A stretch of DNA of 64,000 bases from positions 6,262,001 to 6,326,000 of the forward strand of contig NZ_CP015098.1 in the NCBI RefSeq assembly GCF_001611795.1, in the 5' to 3' direction. The notes below the pieces were generated by a model. It had not been told where the DNA came from and did no database searches. It worked only from the letters and a program-made list of their open reading frames with translations. Positions 35,113 to 42,871 of the stretch are shown here, piece after piece (positions within the stretch are counted from its first letter, which is position 1; each line of letters begins with the position of its first letter). The DNA comes from Streptomyces qaidamensis. Lineage in GTDB: Bacteria > Actinomycetota > Actinomycetes > Streptomycetales > Streptomycetaceae. Made by a program: the position numbers and the translations under genes.

Positions 35113-35322
35113 GGGGCGCATTCGGGCAACCGTCCGCGACCGCTGCCCGTGGAAGCCTTCTGCGGCCTACTGTTGAGATGTGCGCCTGCCGTGCCCAGCT
35201 GCGGTCGGGGCATCTTCGTGCTCGCACAGAGCGCGGGGAACGGTTTTCGGGCGCGGGCCGTTGAGGGATGTCGGGCACCGGGCCGCGGGGCGTGGGCACC
35301 GCCGGCTGTGAGAGGGACGGGA

Positions 35323-37611
35323 ATGGAACCGACCGAGAGCGCCGTGCCGGGCTCACGGCTGCGCCGTGTGGCGGTCGCATGGCGTGCAGTCCGTGGGGCC
35401 GTGCGGCCGGCGGGGCGTCCGGGAGCGGAGGTGCGCGCCGTCGGACAGTACACGCCGGACGGGCGGCGTGACGGGGGGCGCGCCGTGGACGGCCCCGGCG
35501 CACAGCCGATCACCGAACACACGCCCCTGCCGGCCGGCGCGGACGACCCGGACGGCGAACGCCACCAGTCCTGGCCCGCGCTGCCCGCTGCCGTCGTCGC
35601 GGCGGCCGGGTTCGTCCTGGGCGCCGGCTTCTACCGCGCCTTCACCGGCGGCCACGCGCTCTTTCCGTCGGGCACGGCCGGGTGGGCGCTGGCCGTGCTG
35701 ACCGGCATCATCGTCGGTCACCTCGTCATGCTGGGCCGCTCCCGCTGGTGGGGCGGCACCGGCTCGGGCGCCGCCCTCACCCTCGCCGTGCTGCTGCTCT
35801 ACGGCTGGGTTCCGGCCGGCATGGTCAGCCTCACGGTCGTCGTGCTGGTGGGCATAGCCCGCCGCAACCGCTGGCGCCAGGGCGTGCTGCACGGCGCCGT
35901 CGACCTCCTCGGCATCGGCGCCGGCGCGCTCGTGCTGGCCCTCTTCGGAACCGTGCCGTCCGTCGAGTCCCCGGCGGATCCCGCCGCCTGGACGCTCGCC
36001 ACGGCGCCCCAGGTGGTCCTGGTCGCCGTCGCCTACCTGATGGTCACCCGCGTCCTGCTCTGGTATCTGCACGCCCCGCGCCCCGGGCTGCCCACCGTCG
36101 CCCGCACCGCACTGGCGAGGCAGGGCCTGGTCGCCGTCGCGCTGCTCGGCATCGCGCCGCTGGTCTGCGTGGTCGCCGTGGCCAAGCCGATCCTGCTGCC
36201 GCTGTTCTCCATCCCCCTGATCGCCCTGGACTCCACCCTGTGGATAGCCCGCGCCCGGGCGGAGGAGCAGCTGCGCGACCCGCTGACCGGGCTGCCCAAC
36301 CGCCAGTGGCTGCTGGAGCGCATCTGGACCGCGCTGGACGACGCGGAGCGGATCGACGCCCGCGCCGCCCTCATGCTGATCGACCTCGACCGGTTCCGGT
36401 CGGTCAACGACACGCTCGGTCATCTCGCCGGTGACCGGCTGCTGCTGCAGATCGCCGACCGGCTGCGGGTGGCGCTGCCGCGCGGGGCGGAGGCCGCCCG
36501 GCTCGGCGGGGACGAATTCGCCGTCTTACTGCCGGTCGCCGACTCCACGACGTCCGCGACCCGGATCGCCCGCAGCCTCGTCGCCGCCCTCAGCTCCCCC
36601 CTCGACCTCGACGGCCTCACCCTCGTCCTGGAGGCCAGCGCCGGAGTCGCCGTCTTCCCCGACCACGCCCTGGACGCCGAAGGACTGCTGCGGCGGGCGG
36701 ACGTGGCGATGTACCAGGCGAAGCGGGACCGCACCGGCGTCGAGGTCTACGAGTCCAAGCGCGACTCCAACACCCCCGACCGCCTCGGCCTGCTGGGGGA
36801 TCTGCGCCGCGCCCTCGACGCCCGCGAGGTGCATCTGCACTACCAGCCCAAGGTCCGCTTCGACGGGCAGGTCGCGGGTCTGGAGGCCCTGGTCCGCTGG
36901 GTGCACCCCGAGCGGGGCAAGGTGCCGCCGGACGAGTTCATAGCGATCGCCGAGTCCTCGGGCCTGATGCCCCACCTCACCGAGTACGTGCTGGAGTCCG
37001 CGCTCGGCCAGGTCGCGCGCTGGCGGGAGCAGGGCCTGTTCGTCCCGGTCGCGGTGAACGTCTCCCCGCGCGACGTGCACACCCCCGGCTTCGCCGGCTC
37101 CGTCGCCGCCCGGCTGGCCCGGCACGGCGTCCCGGCGGGAGCGCTCCAACTGGAAATCACGGAACACGTCCTCCTGGAGGATCCGCAGCGCGCCGCCGAC
37201 ACCCTCAACCAGCTGACCGCGCACGGCGTGAAGATGTCCCTCGACGACTTCGGCACGGGCTACTCCTCGCTCGTGCACCTGCGCCGGCTGCCGGTCAGCG
37301 AGCTGAAGATCGACCGTTCGTTCGTGGCACGCCTCGCGGTCGACACCGAGGACGCCGAGATCGTGCGCTGCACGGTCGATCTGGCCCACTCCCTCGGCCT
37401 GCTCGTCGTCGCCGAGGGCGTCGAGGACGACGAGACCTGGGAACGCCTGCGCGACCTCGGCTGCGACGCGGTCCAGGGCTGGCTGGTCGCCGCCGCGATG
37501 CCCCCGGACGAGACCACGGCCTGGCTCCGCGCCCGGGGCTCCCGGGGCTGGCAGCGCCCCCGGGCCGCCCTGCCGGCGGCCGCGGCGGACGACTCGGGCC
37601 GGGTCGGCTGA
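35323..37611 (+). CDS. rmdB: Membrane GGDEF-EAL protein, c-di-GMP phosphodiesterase RmdB type
   Basis: 762 residues from ATG 35323, with AGAGGGACGGG just upstream. The frame to 35068 is non-coding extension. About six membrane helices occupy residues 80-310. The GGDEF domain (325-480) has an intact LGGDEF (395-399). The EAL domain (500-745) has E521-A-L, NVSPRDVH, LEITEH, SLDDFGTGYSSL, ELKIDR and VVAEGVED, so all metal and catalytic positions are present and hydrolysis of c-di-GMP is expected. Gene order matches S. coelicolor rmdB, whose product is a phosphodiesterase affecting development. Codon 402 (36526-36528), two codons after GGDEF plus A, is TTA, so full translation should need the bldA leucyl-tRNA. 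Confidence 0.92.
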   Translation: MEPTESAVPGSRLRRVAVAWRAVRGAVRPAGRPGAEVRAVGQYTPDGRRDGGRAVDGPGAQPITEHTPLPAGADDPDGERHQSWPALPAAVVAAAGFVLGAGFYRAFTGGHALFPSGTAGWALAVLTGIIVGHLVMLGRSRWWGGTGSGAALTLAVLLLYGWVPAGMVSLTVVVLVGIARRNRWRQGVLHGAVDLLGIGAGALVLALFGTVPSVESPADPAAWTLATAPQVVLVAVAYLMVTRVLLWYLHAPRPGLPTVARTALARQGLVAVALLGIAPLVCVVAVAKPILLPLFSIPLIALDSTLWIARARAEEQLRDPLTGLPNRQWLLERIWTALDDAERIDARAALMLIDLDRFRSVNDTLGHLAGDRLLLQIADRLRVALPRGAEAARLGGDEFAVLLPVADSTTSATRIARSLVAALSSPLDLDGLTLVLEASAGVAVFPDHALDAEGLLRRADVAMYQAKRDRTGVEVYESKRDSNTPDRLGLLGDLRRALDAREVHLHYQPKVRFDGQVAGLEALVRWVHPERGKVPPDEFIAIAESSGLMPHLTEYVLESALGQVARWREQGLFVPVAVNVSPRDVHTPGFAGSVAARLARHGVPAGALQLEITEHVLLEDPQRAADTLNQLTAHGVKMSLDDFGTGYSSLVHLRRLPVSELKIDRSFVARLAVDTEDAEIVRCTVDLAHSLGLLVVAEGVEDDETWERLRDLGCDAVQGWLVAAAMPPDETTAWLRARGSRGWQRPRAALPAAAADDSGRVG

Positions 37612-37735
37612 TCACGGGAACCCGACGCGCCCTGGCGGGCCGGGCGCGGAGGTCCGGCAAACCGTTTCACGGGCACGCCCTCCCGCCCCATAGGATTAGG
37701 CCAAACCACATTCACTCACCCCTGAGGATCGCTGC

Positions 37736-38032
37736 ATGCCTGGCATCACGCGCGAGGAGGTCGCCCACCTCGCCCGGCTGGCGCGTCTGGAGCTGAAGCC
37801 CGAAGAGCTCGACCACTTCGCGGGACAGCTGGACGACATCATCGGCGCGGTCGCCCGCGTCAGTGAGGTCGCCGACCAAGACGTACCGCCGACCTCGCAC
37901 CCGCTTCCGCTGACGAACGTCATGCGCGCGGACGAGGTCCGTCCGTCGCTCACCCCCGAGCAGGCGCTCTCCGGCGCCCCGGCCCAGGAGCAGCAGCGTT
38001 TCAAGGTGCCGCAGATCCTGGGGGAGGACTAA
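37736..38032 (+). CDS. gatC: Asp/Glu-tRNA amidotransferase subunit C
   Basis: 98 residues, normal size. GatC wraps around GatA and stabilises the GatCAB complex that converts Glu-tRNA(Gln) and Asp-tRNA(Asn) to the amide forms. The N-terminal ITREEVAHLARLARLEL and the C-terminal RADEVRPSLTPEQAL are standard. A -10-like TAGGAT at 37691-37696 lies upstream, leaving a leader of about 35 bases. gatA begins five bases after the stop. Confidence 0.96.
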   Translation: MPGITREEVAHLARLARLELKPEELDHFAGQLDDIIGAVARVSEVADQDVPPTSHPLPLTNVMRADEVRPSLTPEQALSGAPAQEQQRFKVPQILGED

Positions 38033-38037
38033 CAGCC

Positions 38038-39531
38038 ATGACGGACATCATCAAGCTCACGGCAGCCGAGACCGCCGCGAAGATCGCCTCCGGCGAGCTC
38101 ACCGCGGTCCAGGTCACGGAGGCCCACCTCGCCCGCATCGAGGCCGTCGACGAGAAGGTGCACGCCTTCCTGCACGTCGACCGCGAGGGCGCCCTCGCCC
38201 AGGCCCGTGCCGTGGACGAGAAGCGCGAGCGGGGCGAGAAGCTCGGCCCGCTGGCCGGCGTGCCCCTGGCGCTGAAGGACATCTTCACCACCGAGGGCGT
38301 GCCCACGACCGTCGGTTCGAAGATCCTCGAAGGCTGGATCCCGCCGTACGACGCGACGGTCACGCAGCGGCTCAAGGCCGCCGACGTCGTCATCCTCGGC
38401 AAGACCAACATGGACGAGTTCGCCATGGGGTCCTCCACCGAGAACAGCGCCTACGGCCCGACCGGCAACCCCTGGGACCTGACCAAGATCCCCGGCGGTT
38501 CCGGTGGCGGTTCCTCCGCCGCGCTCGCCTCCTTCCAGGCCCCGCTCGCCATCGGCACGGACACCGGCGGTTCCATCCGCCAGCCCGCCGCCGTCACCGG
38601 CACGGTCGGTGTGAAGCCGACGTACGGCGCGGTCTCCCGCTACGGCATGGTCGCCTTCTCGTCCTCCCTCGACCAGGGCGGGCCCTGCGCCCGTACGGTC
38701 CTGGACGCGGCGCTGCTGCACGAGGTCATCGCCGGGCACGACCCGCTCGACTCCACGTCCATCGACGAGCCCGTTCCGGCGGTCGTCGAGGCCGCCCGCA
38801 ACGGCAGCGTCGAGGGCATGCGCGTCGGCGTCGTCAAGCAGTTCCGCGGCGAGGGCTACCAGGCCGGCGTCATCCAGCGGTTCGACGAGTCCGTCGCGCT
38901 GCTCAAGGAGCTGGGCGCCGAGATCGTCGAGCTGGACTGCCCGTCCTTCGACCTGGCGCTGTCGGCGTACTACCTGATCGCGCCCTCGGAGTGCTCCTCC
39001 AACCTCGCCCGCTTCGACGGCCTGCGCTACGGCCTGCGGACCGGCGACGACGGCACGAACTCCGCCGAGGCGGTCACCTCCCTGACCCGCGAGGCCGGCT
39101 TCGGCCCCGAGGTCAAGCGCCGCATCATGCTCGGCACCTACGCCCTGTCGAGCGGCTACTACGACGCCTACTACGGCAGCGCCCAGAAGGTCCGCACACT
39201 CATCAAGCAGGACTTCGACAAGGCGTTCGACCAGGTCGACGTGATCGTCTCCCCGACGACCCCGACCACCGCCTTCGCGATCGGCGAGCGCGCCGACGAC
39301 CCGATGGCGATGTACCTCGCCGACCTGTGCACCATCCCGACCAACCTGGCGGGCAACGCGGCCATGTCGCTGCCGTGCGGTCTCGCCCCGGAGGACAACC
39401 TCCCGGTCGGCCTGCAGATCATCGCCCCCGTCATGAAGGACGACCGCCTGTACAAGGTGGGAGCAGCCGTCGAGGCGGCCTTCGTGGAAAAGTGGGGCCA
39501 CCCGCTGATCGAGGAGGCTCCGTCGCTGTGA
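38038..39531 (+). CDS. gatA: Asp/Glu-tRNA amidotransferase subunit A
   Basis: 497 residues. The amidase-signature subunit that frees ammonia from glutamine. The catalytic Lys is in PLALKDIF, the cis-Ser and Ser nucleophile are in the signature GGSGGGSSAALASFQAPLA and GTDTGGSIRQPAA, all intact. NMDEFAMGSSTENSAYG and the C-terminal LPCGLAPEDNLPVGLQI are usual GatA blocks. The stop overlaps the GTG of the next small gene (GTGA), so the two are translationally coupled. Confidence 0.97.
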   Translation: MTDIIKLTAAETAAKIASGELTAVQVTEAHLARIEAVDEKVHAFLHVDREGALAQARAVDEKRERGEKLGPLAGVPLALKDIFTTEGVPTTVGSKILEGWIPPYDATVTQRLKAADVVILGKTNMDEFAMGSSTENSAYGPTGNPWDLTKIPGGSGGGSSAALASFQAPLAIGTDTGGSIRQPAAVTGTVGVKPTYGAVSRYGMVAFSSSLDQGGPCARTVLDAALLHEVIAGHDPLDSTSIDEPVPAVVEAARNGSVEGMRVGVVKQFRGEGYQAGVIQRFDESVALLKELGAEIVELDCPSFDLALSAYYLIAPSECSSNLARFDGLRYGLRTGDDGTNSAEAVTSLTREAGFGPEVKRRIMLGTYALSSGYYDAYYGSAQKVRTLIKQDFDKAFDQVDVIVSPTTPTTAFAIGERADDPMAMYLADLCTIPTNLAGNAAMSLPCGLAPEDNLPVGLQIIAPVMKDDRLYKVGAAVEAAFVEKWGHPLIEEAPSL

Positions 39532-39767
39532 GCGCACTGTCCAAGGCCAAGGGCTTCAAGAAGTCCAAGTCCGGTCTGTACATCTCGATGGCCACGTCGG
39601 CGTTCGGCGCCGTCGGTGTCTACAAGCAGATCAAGAAGGCCCGCGGAGACAACGACACGCTGCGGCTGTTCGACGCCGTCGTGACCGGCGCCGCGGTCGT
39701 CACCAACCTGGCCATTCTCTATCGCGAGCTGAAGCAGCTGGGCGACGAAGACGTTCTGCTGGGCTGA
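39528..39767 (+). CDS. Small conserved protein encoded between gatA and gatB
   Basis: 79 residues from GTG 39528, overlapping gatA by four bases. The N-terminus is lysine-rich (SKAKGFKKSKSG), followed by a moderately hydrophobic stretch LYISMATSAFGAVGVYKQIKKARG and a second DAVVTGAAVVTNLAILYRELKQLG. It may be membrane associated. I know this position as a conserved small ORF of Streptomyces, but no function is known to me. Its stop lies 14 bases before gatB, so it is inside the amidotransferase operon and expressed with it. Confidence 0.8.
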   Translation: MSALSKAKGFKKSKSGLYISMATSAFGAVGVYKQIKKARGDNDTLRLFDAVVTGAAVVTNLAILYRELKQLGDEDVLLG

Positions 39768-39781
39768 GAGGGAAGTTCACC

Positions 39782-41296
39782 GTGACCACCACGACCGACC
39801 TGGTGTCGTACGAGGACGCACTCGCGTCGTACGACCCCGTCATGGGCCTTGAGGTCCATGTCGAACTCGGCACCAAGACCAAGATGTTCTGCGGCTGCTC
39901 GACCGCCCTCGGCCAGGAAGCCAACACGCAGACCTGCCCGGTCTGCCTCGGCCTGCCCGGCGCGCTCCCGGTCGTCAACGCGACCGGCGTCGAGTCCGCC
40001 ATCAAGATCGGTCTCGCGCTGAACTGCGAGATCGCCGAGTGGTGCCGCTTCGCCCGGAAGAACTACTTCTATCCGGACATGCCGAAGAACTTCCAGACCT
40101 CCCAGTACGACGAGCCGATCGCCTTCAACGGCTACCTCGACGTGCAGCTGGAGGACGGCGAGACCTTCCGCGTGGAGATCGAGCGCGCCCACATGGAGGA
40201 GGACACCGGCAAGTCGACGCACGTCGGCGGCGCCACCGGCCGTATCCACGGCGCGTCCCACTCCCTGCTGGACTACAACCGCGCCGGCATCCCGCTCATC
40301 GAGATCGTCACCAAGCCGATCGAGGGCGCGGGCGAGCGTGCCCCCGAGGTCGCGCGGGCCTACGTCCGTGAGCTGCGCGAGCTCATCAAGGCGCTCGGCG
40401 TCTCCGAGGCCCGGATGGAGATGGGCCAGATGCGCTGCGACGTGAACCTGTCGCTGCGCCCGAACGGCACCGAGAAGTTCGGCACCCGCTCGGAGACGAA
40501 GAACGTCAACTCGCTCCGGTCCGTGGAGCGCGCGGCCCGCTTCGAGATCCAGCGGCACGCGGCCGTGCTGTCCTCGGGCGGCACGATCATCCAGGAGACC
40601 CGCCACTTCCACGAGGACACGGGGTCGACGACCTCGGGCCGGGTGAAGGAGGAGGCCGAGGACTACCGGTACTTCCCGGAGCCCGACCTCGTCCCGGTCG
40701 CCCCGTCCCGCGCGTGGGTCGAGGAGATCCGCGCCGGTCTGCCCGAGCTGCCGCTGGTCCGCCGCAACCGGCTCCGCGAGGAGTGGGGCGTCTCGGCCAC
40801 CGACATGCAGGCGATCCTCAACGCCGGTGCGCTGGAGCCGATCGTCGCCACGATCGAGGCCGGGGCGGACGCCGCCTCCGCCCGCAAGTGGTGGATGGGC
40901 GAGCTGGCCCGCAGCGCCAACGAGTCGGGCAAGGCGCTCGACGAGCTGGCGATCACGCCCGCGCAGGTGGCCCGGGTCACCGAGCTCGTCGCGAAGGGCG
41001 ACCTGAACGACAAGCTGGCCCGGCAGGTCATCGAGGGCGTCCTCGCGGGCGAAGGCACCCCGGACGAGGTCGTCGACAAGCGCGGTCTGAAGGTCGTCTC
41101 CGACGAGGGCGCGCTCACCACCGCCGTCGAGGAGGCCATCGCCGGCAACCCGGGCGTCGCGGACAAGATCCGCGGTGGCAAGGTGGCCGCGGCCGGCGCC
41201 CTGGTCGGCGCGGTCATGAAGGCGACCCGCGGTCAGGCCGACGCGGCACGCGTCAAGGAACTGATCCTGGAGAAGCTGGGCGTCAGCGAGGGCTGA
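39782..41296 (+). CDS. gatB: Asp/Glu-tRNA amidotransferase subunit B
   Basis: 504 residues from GTG 39782, with GAGAGGGAAG upstream. The kinase-like subunit phosphorylates the tRNA-bound Glu or Asp and transfers ammonia from GatA. MGLEVHVELGTKTKMFCGCS and the zinc cysteines in CGCS and CPVCLG, then EDTGKSTH, DYNRAGIPLIEIVT and GTRSETKNVNS are typical. The C-terminal YqeY/tail domain that contacts tRNA (DLNDKLARQVIEGVLAGEG, MKATRGQADAARV) is complete. A strong hairpin follows 15 bases after the stop. Confidence 0.97.
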   Translation: MTTTTDLVSYEDALASYDPVMGLEVHVELGTKTKMFCGCSTALGQEANTQTCPVCLGLPGALPVVNATGVESAIKIGLALNCEIAEWCRFARKNYFYPDMPKNFQTSQYDEPIAFNGYLDVQLEDGETFRVEIERAHMEEDTGKSTHVGGATGRIHGASHSLLDYNRAGIPLIEIVTKPIEGAGERAPEVARAYVRELRELIKALGVSEARMEMGQMRCDVNLSLRPNGTEKFGTRSETKNVNSLRSVERAARFEIQRHAAVLSSGGTIIQETRHFHEDTGSTTSGRVKEEAEDYRYFPEPDLVPVAPSRAWVEEIRAGLPELPLVRRNRLREEWGVSATDMQAILNAGALEPIVATIEAGADAASARKWWMGELARSANESGKALDELAITPAQVARVTELVAKGDLNDKLARQVIEGVLAGEGTPDEVVDKRGLKVVSDEGALTTAVEEAIAGNPGVADKIRGGKVAAAGALVGAVMKATRGQADAARVKELILEKLGVSEG

Positions 41297-41310
41297 GCCC
41301 CTGTGGGCCC

Positions 41311-41352
41311 GACGTGGGGGGATGCACCGGACCCGGTGCGTCCCCCCACGTC
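41311..41352. terminator. Bidirectional terminator between gatB and the convergent methyltransferase gene
   Basis: A 19-bp stem (from GACGTGGGGGGATGCACCG, one G-U pair) closes over a 4-base loop GACC. It ends six bases before the end of the convergent gene and can terminate both transcripts. Confidence 0.9.
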
Positions 41353-41358
41353 ATTCAC

Positions 41359-42162
41359 TCAGCGGCGGCGGCCGACGACCCGGACGAAGCCCAGCGTCTC
41401 GCCCCGGTCGAGGCGCAGCATCTCGGCGCACTGCCGTGCCATCCGGATGTGCCACTCGTCCGTGTGCTCCTCGGCCACGACCTCGCACCAGCGCAGCCAG
41501 TCGCGCCAGCCGTCCTCCAGCCACTCCGCGGTCTCGACCTCCACGGCCCCGCTGCGGGTCCAGTGGCGTCGCCACCACGCCGCGGTGTGGAAGCACCAGA
41601 AGTCGGGCTCCCAGTACGGCTTGAGGTGCTCCGGCGGCTCGACGCCGTCGATCTCCTCGCGCAGCGCCGGTACGACGACGCCGATCCGCCCGCCGGGCTT
41701 CAGCAGCCGCGTCAGGTGGGGCAGGTAGAGGTCGTCGGTGCCGAAGTACTGGTAGGCGTCGATCGAGACGATCGTGTCGAAGCTGCTCTCACCGAACGGC
41801 AGGTCGTGCGCCTCGGCGAGCACGGGCAGGACGCGGTCGGTGACGCCCGCCTCGGCGATGCGCCCGGCGTTCTCGTCGGGCTTGACCCACAGGTCGGCTG
41901 CGGTGACCGACACGTCGTACTCCCTGGCGAGGAAGACCGACGTCATGGCACGGCCGCAGCCCAGGTCGAGCACGCGGGAGCCGGGGCTCAGGCTGTCGAG
42001 CCCCAGGGCGGGGGCCAGCCACTCCAGCAGCCACAGCGCGTGCGGGCCCATCTGGTTGTCGATGGTCCAGCGGGCGTCGTAGCCGTTGCTGCGCGGGTAG
42101 CCGGGGTGGCTCACACGGTCAGTGAGGGGGTCGTTCGAGGTCCGGGAAGTGATGTCCGGCAT
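41359..42162 (-). CDS. Class I SAM-dependent methyltransferase
   Basis: 267 residues from ATG 42162. Motif I is RVLDLGCGRAMTSVFLA, followed by VTAADLWV (acidic ribose ligand), the central DTIVSIDAYQYFGTDD and LLKPGGRIGVVVP. A tryptophan-rich stretch follows (YWEPDFWCFHTAAWWRRHW), which suggests a hydrophobic or aromatic substrate. In this strand it has no following partner, and the upstream neighbour is divergent. The reaction cannot be assigned. The N-terminal 25 residues before GYPRSNGYD are poorly conserved in type, and a shorter start is possible. Confidence 0.88.
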   Translation of the reverse strand: MPDITSRTSNDPLTDRVSHPGYPRSNGYDARWTIDNQMGPHALWLLEWLAPALGLDSLSPGSRVLDLGCGRAMTSVFLAREYDVSVTAADLWVKPDENAGRIAEAGVTDRVLPVLAEAHDLPFGESSFDTIVSIDAYQYFGTDDLYLPHLTRLLKPGGRIGVVVPALREEIDGVEPPEHLKPYWEPDFWCFHTAAWWRRHWTRSGAVEVETAEWLEDGWRDWLRWCEVVAEEHTDEWHIRMARQCAEMLRLDRGETLGFVRVVGRRR

Positions 42163-42353
42163 CGGTGAACGGGCTCCTTGAGTCCTTGAGGAAGAAGGGG
42201 GATGCGGAGGAGCTCGGTCGGACCGTCAAACAATGCACCTGCTTCGGCCGGGCGGCGGGAGGCCGCGGGTATTCCTCGGACCAACGGACGCTAACAGCCG
42301 GCCCTCCGGCCCCGCACCCGGGTTTCGCCACCCGGCGCGCTACCGTCTCGGCC

Positions 42354-42713
42354 ATGAGTGGACGCGCTGATTCCGACACCGATGGAGAGATGGCGGACTC
42401 GGAGGCGACCGCCGCAGAGGACGAGGCCGACGACCTGGCGGAGGGCGTGGACCCGGCGGAGGGCGAGGAGGACGCGCGCCGGGCCCGCTGGACCGCGGCG
42501 GGCACCGGCGCCGCGCTGACCCTGGCGGGCCTCGCCGCGGCGCTGCTCCGTCTCACCCGCTCCGCGCCGGCCCTCGTCCCGGCCGCATACGCCGGCGGGG
42601 CCGCCGTGTGCGCTGCCGCCGCCGTGCTGGGCTCGCGCGGCCGTACCCGGCGGGCGCTGTGGCTGCTGGTCGCGGGCGTGATGGTGATGGCGCTGGGGGA
42701 CCAGTTCGACTGA
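42354..42713 (+). CDS. Small acidic-N-terminus membrane protein
   Basis: 119 residues from ATG 42354. TACCGT at 42341-42346 fits a -10 element seven bases before the start, so a leaderless transcript is likely. The longer frame to 42165 is not supported. Residues 1-42 are strongly acidic (DSDTDGEMADSEATAAEDEADD). Three hydrophobic stretches follow (TGAALTLAGLAAALLRL, PAAYAGGAAVCAAAAVLG, ALWLLVAGVMVMALG), with arginines on the cytoplasmic sides. No domain is recognised. It is divergent from the methyltransferase gene. Confidence 0.65.
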   Translation: MSGRADSDTDGEMADSEATAAEDEADDLAEGVDPAEGEEDARRARWTAAGTGAALTLAGLAAALLRLTRSAPALVPAAYAGGAAVCAAAAVLGSRGRTRRALWLLVAGVMVMALGDQFD

Positions 42714-42871
42714 GCCCGGCCGCTGTGAATAAGCCCACGAAACAGACAAATGATCTCGTCCGTTTGTAAGAGTGGCAGCGCATTGCTCATGCGTTCTTTG
42801 CTGGCTGTTCAGTTCATGCACGACTGTTCCCGGCCAAAGATCCACACAAGGCAACTCCGGGAGCACGTTTC

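Noticed and set aside
35068..35322. N-terminal extension of rmdB from 35068
   Set aside because: The extension runs through the ligA terminator hairpin and has atypical Cys/Arg-rich composition. ATG 35323 has a good ribosome site.
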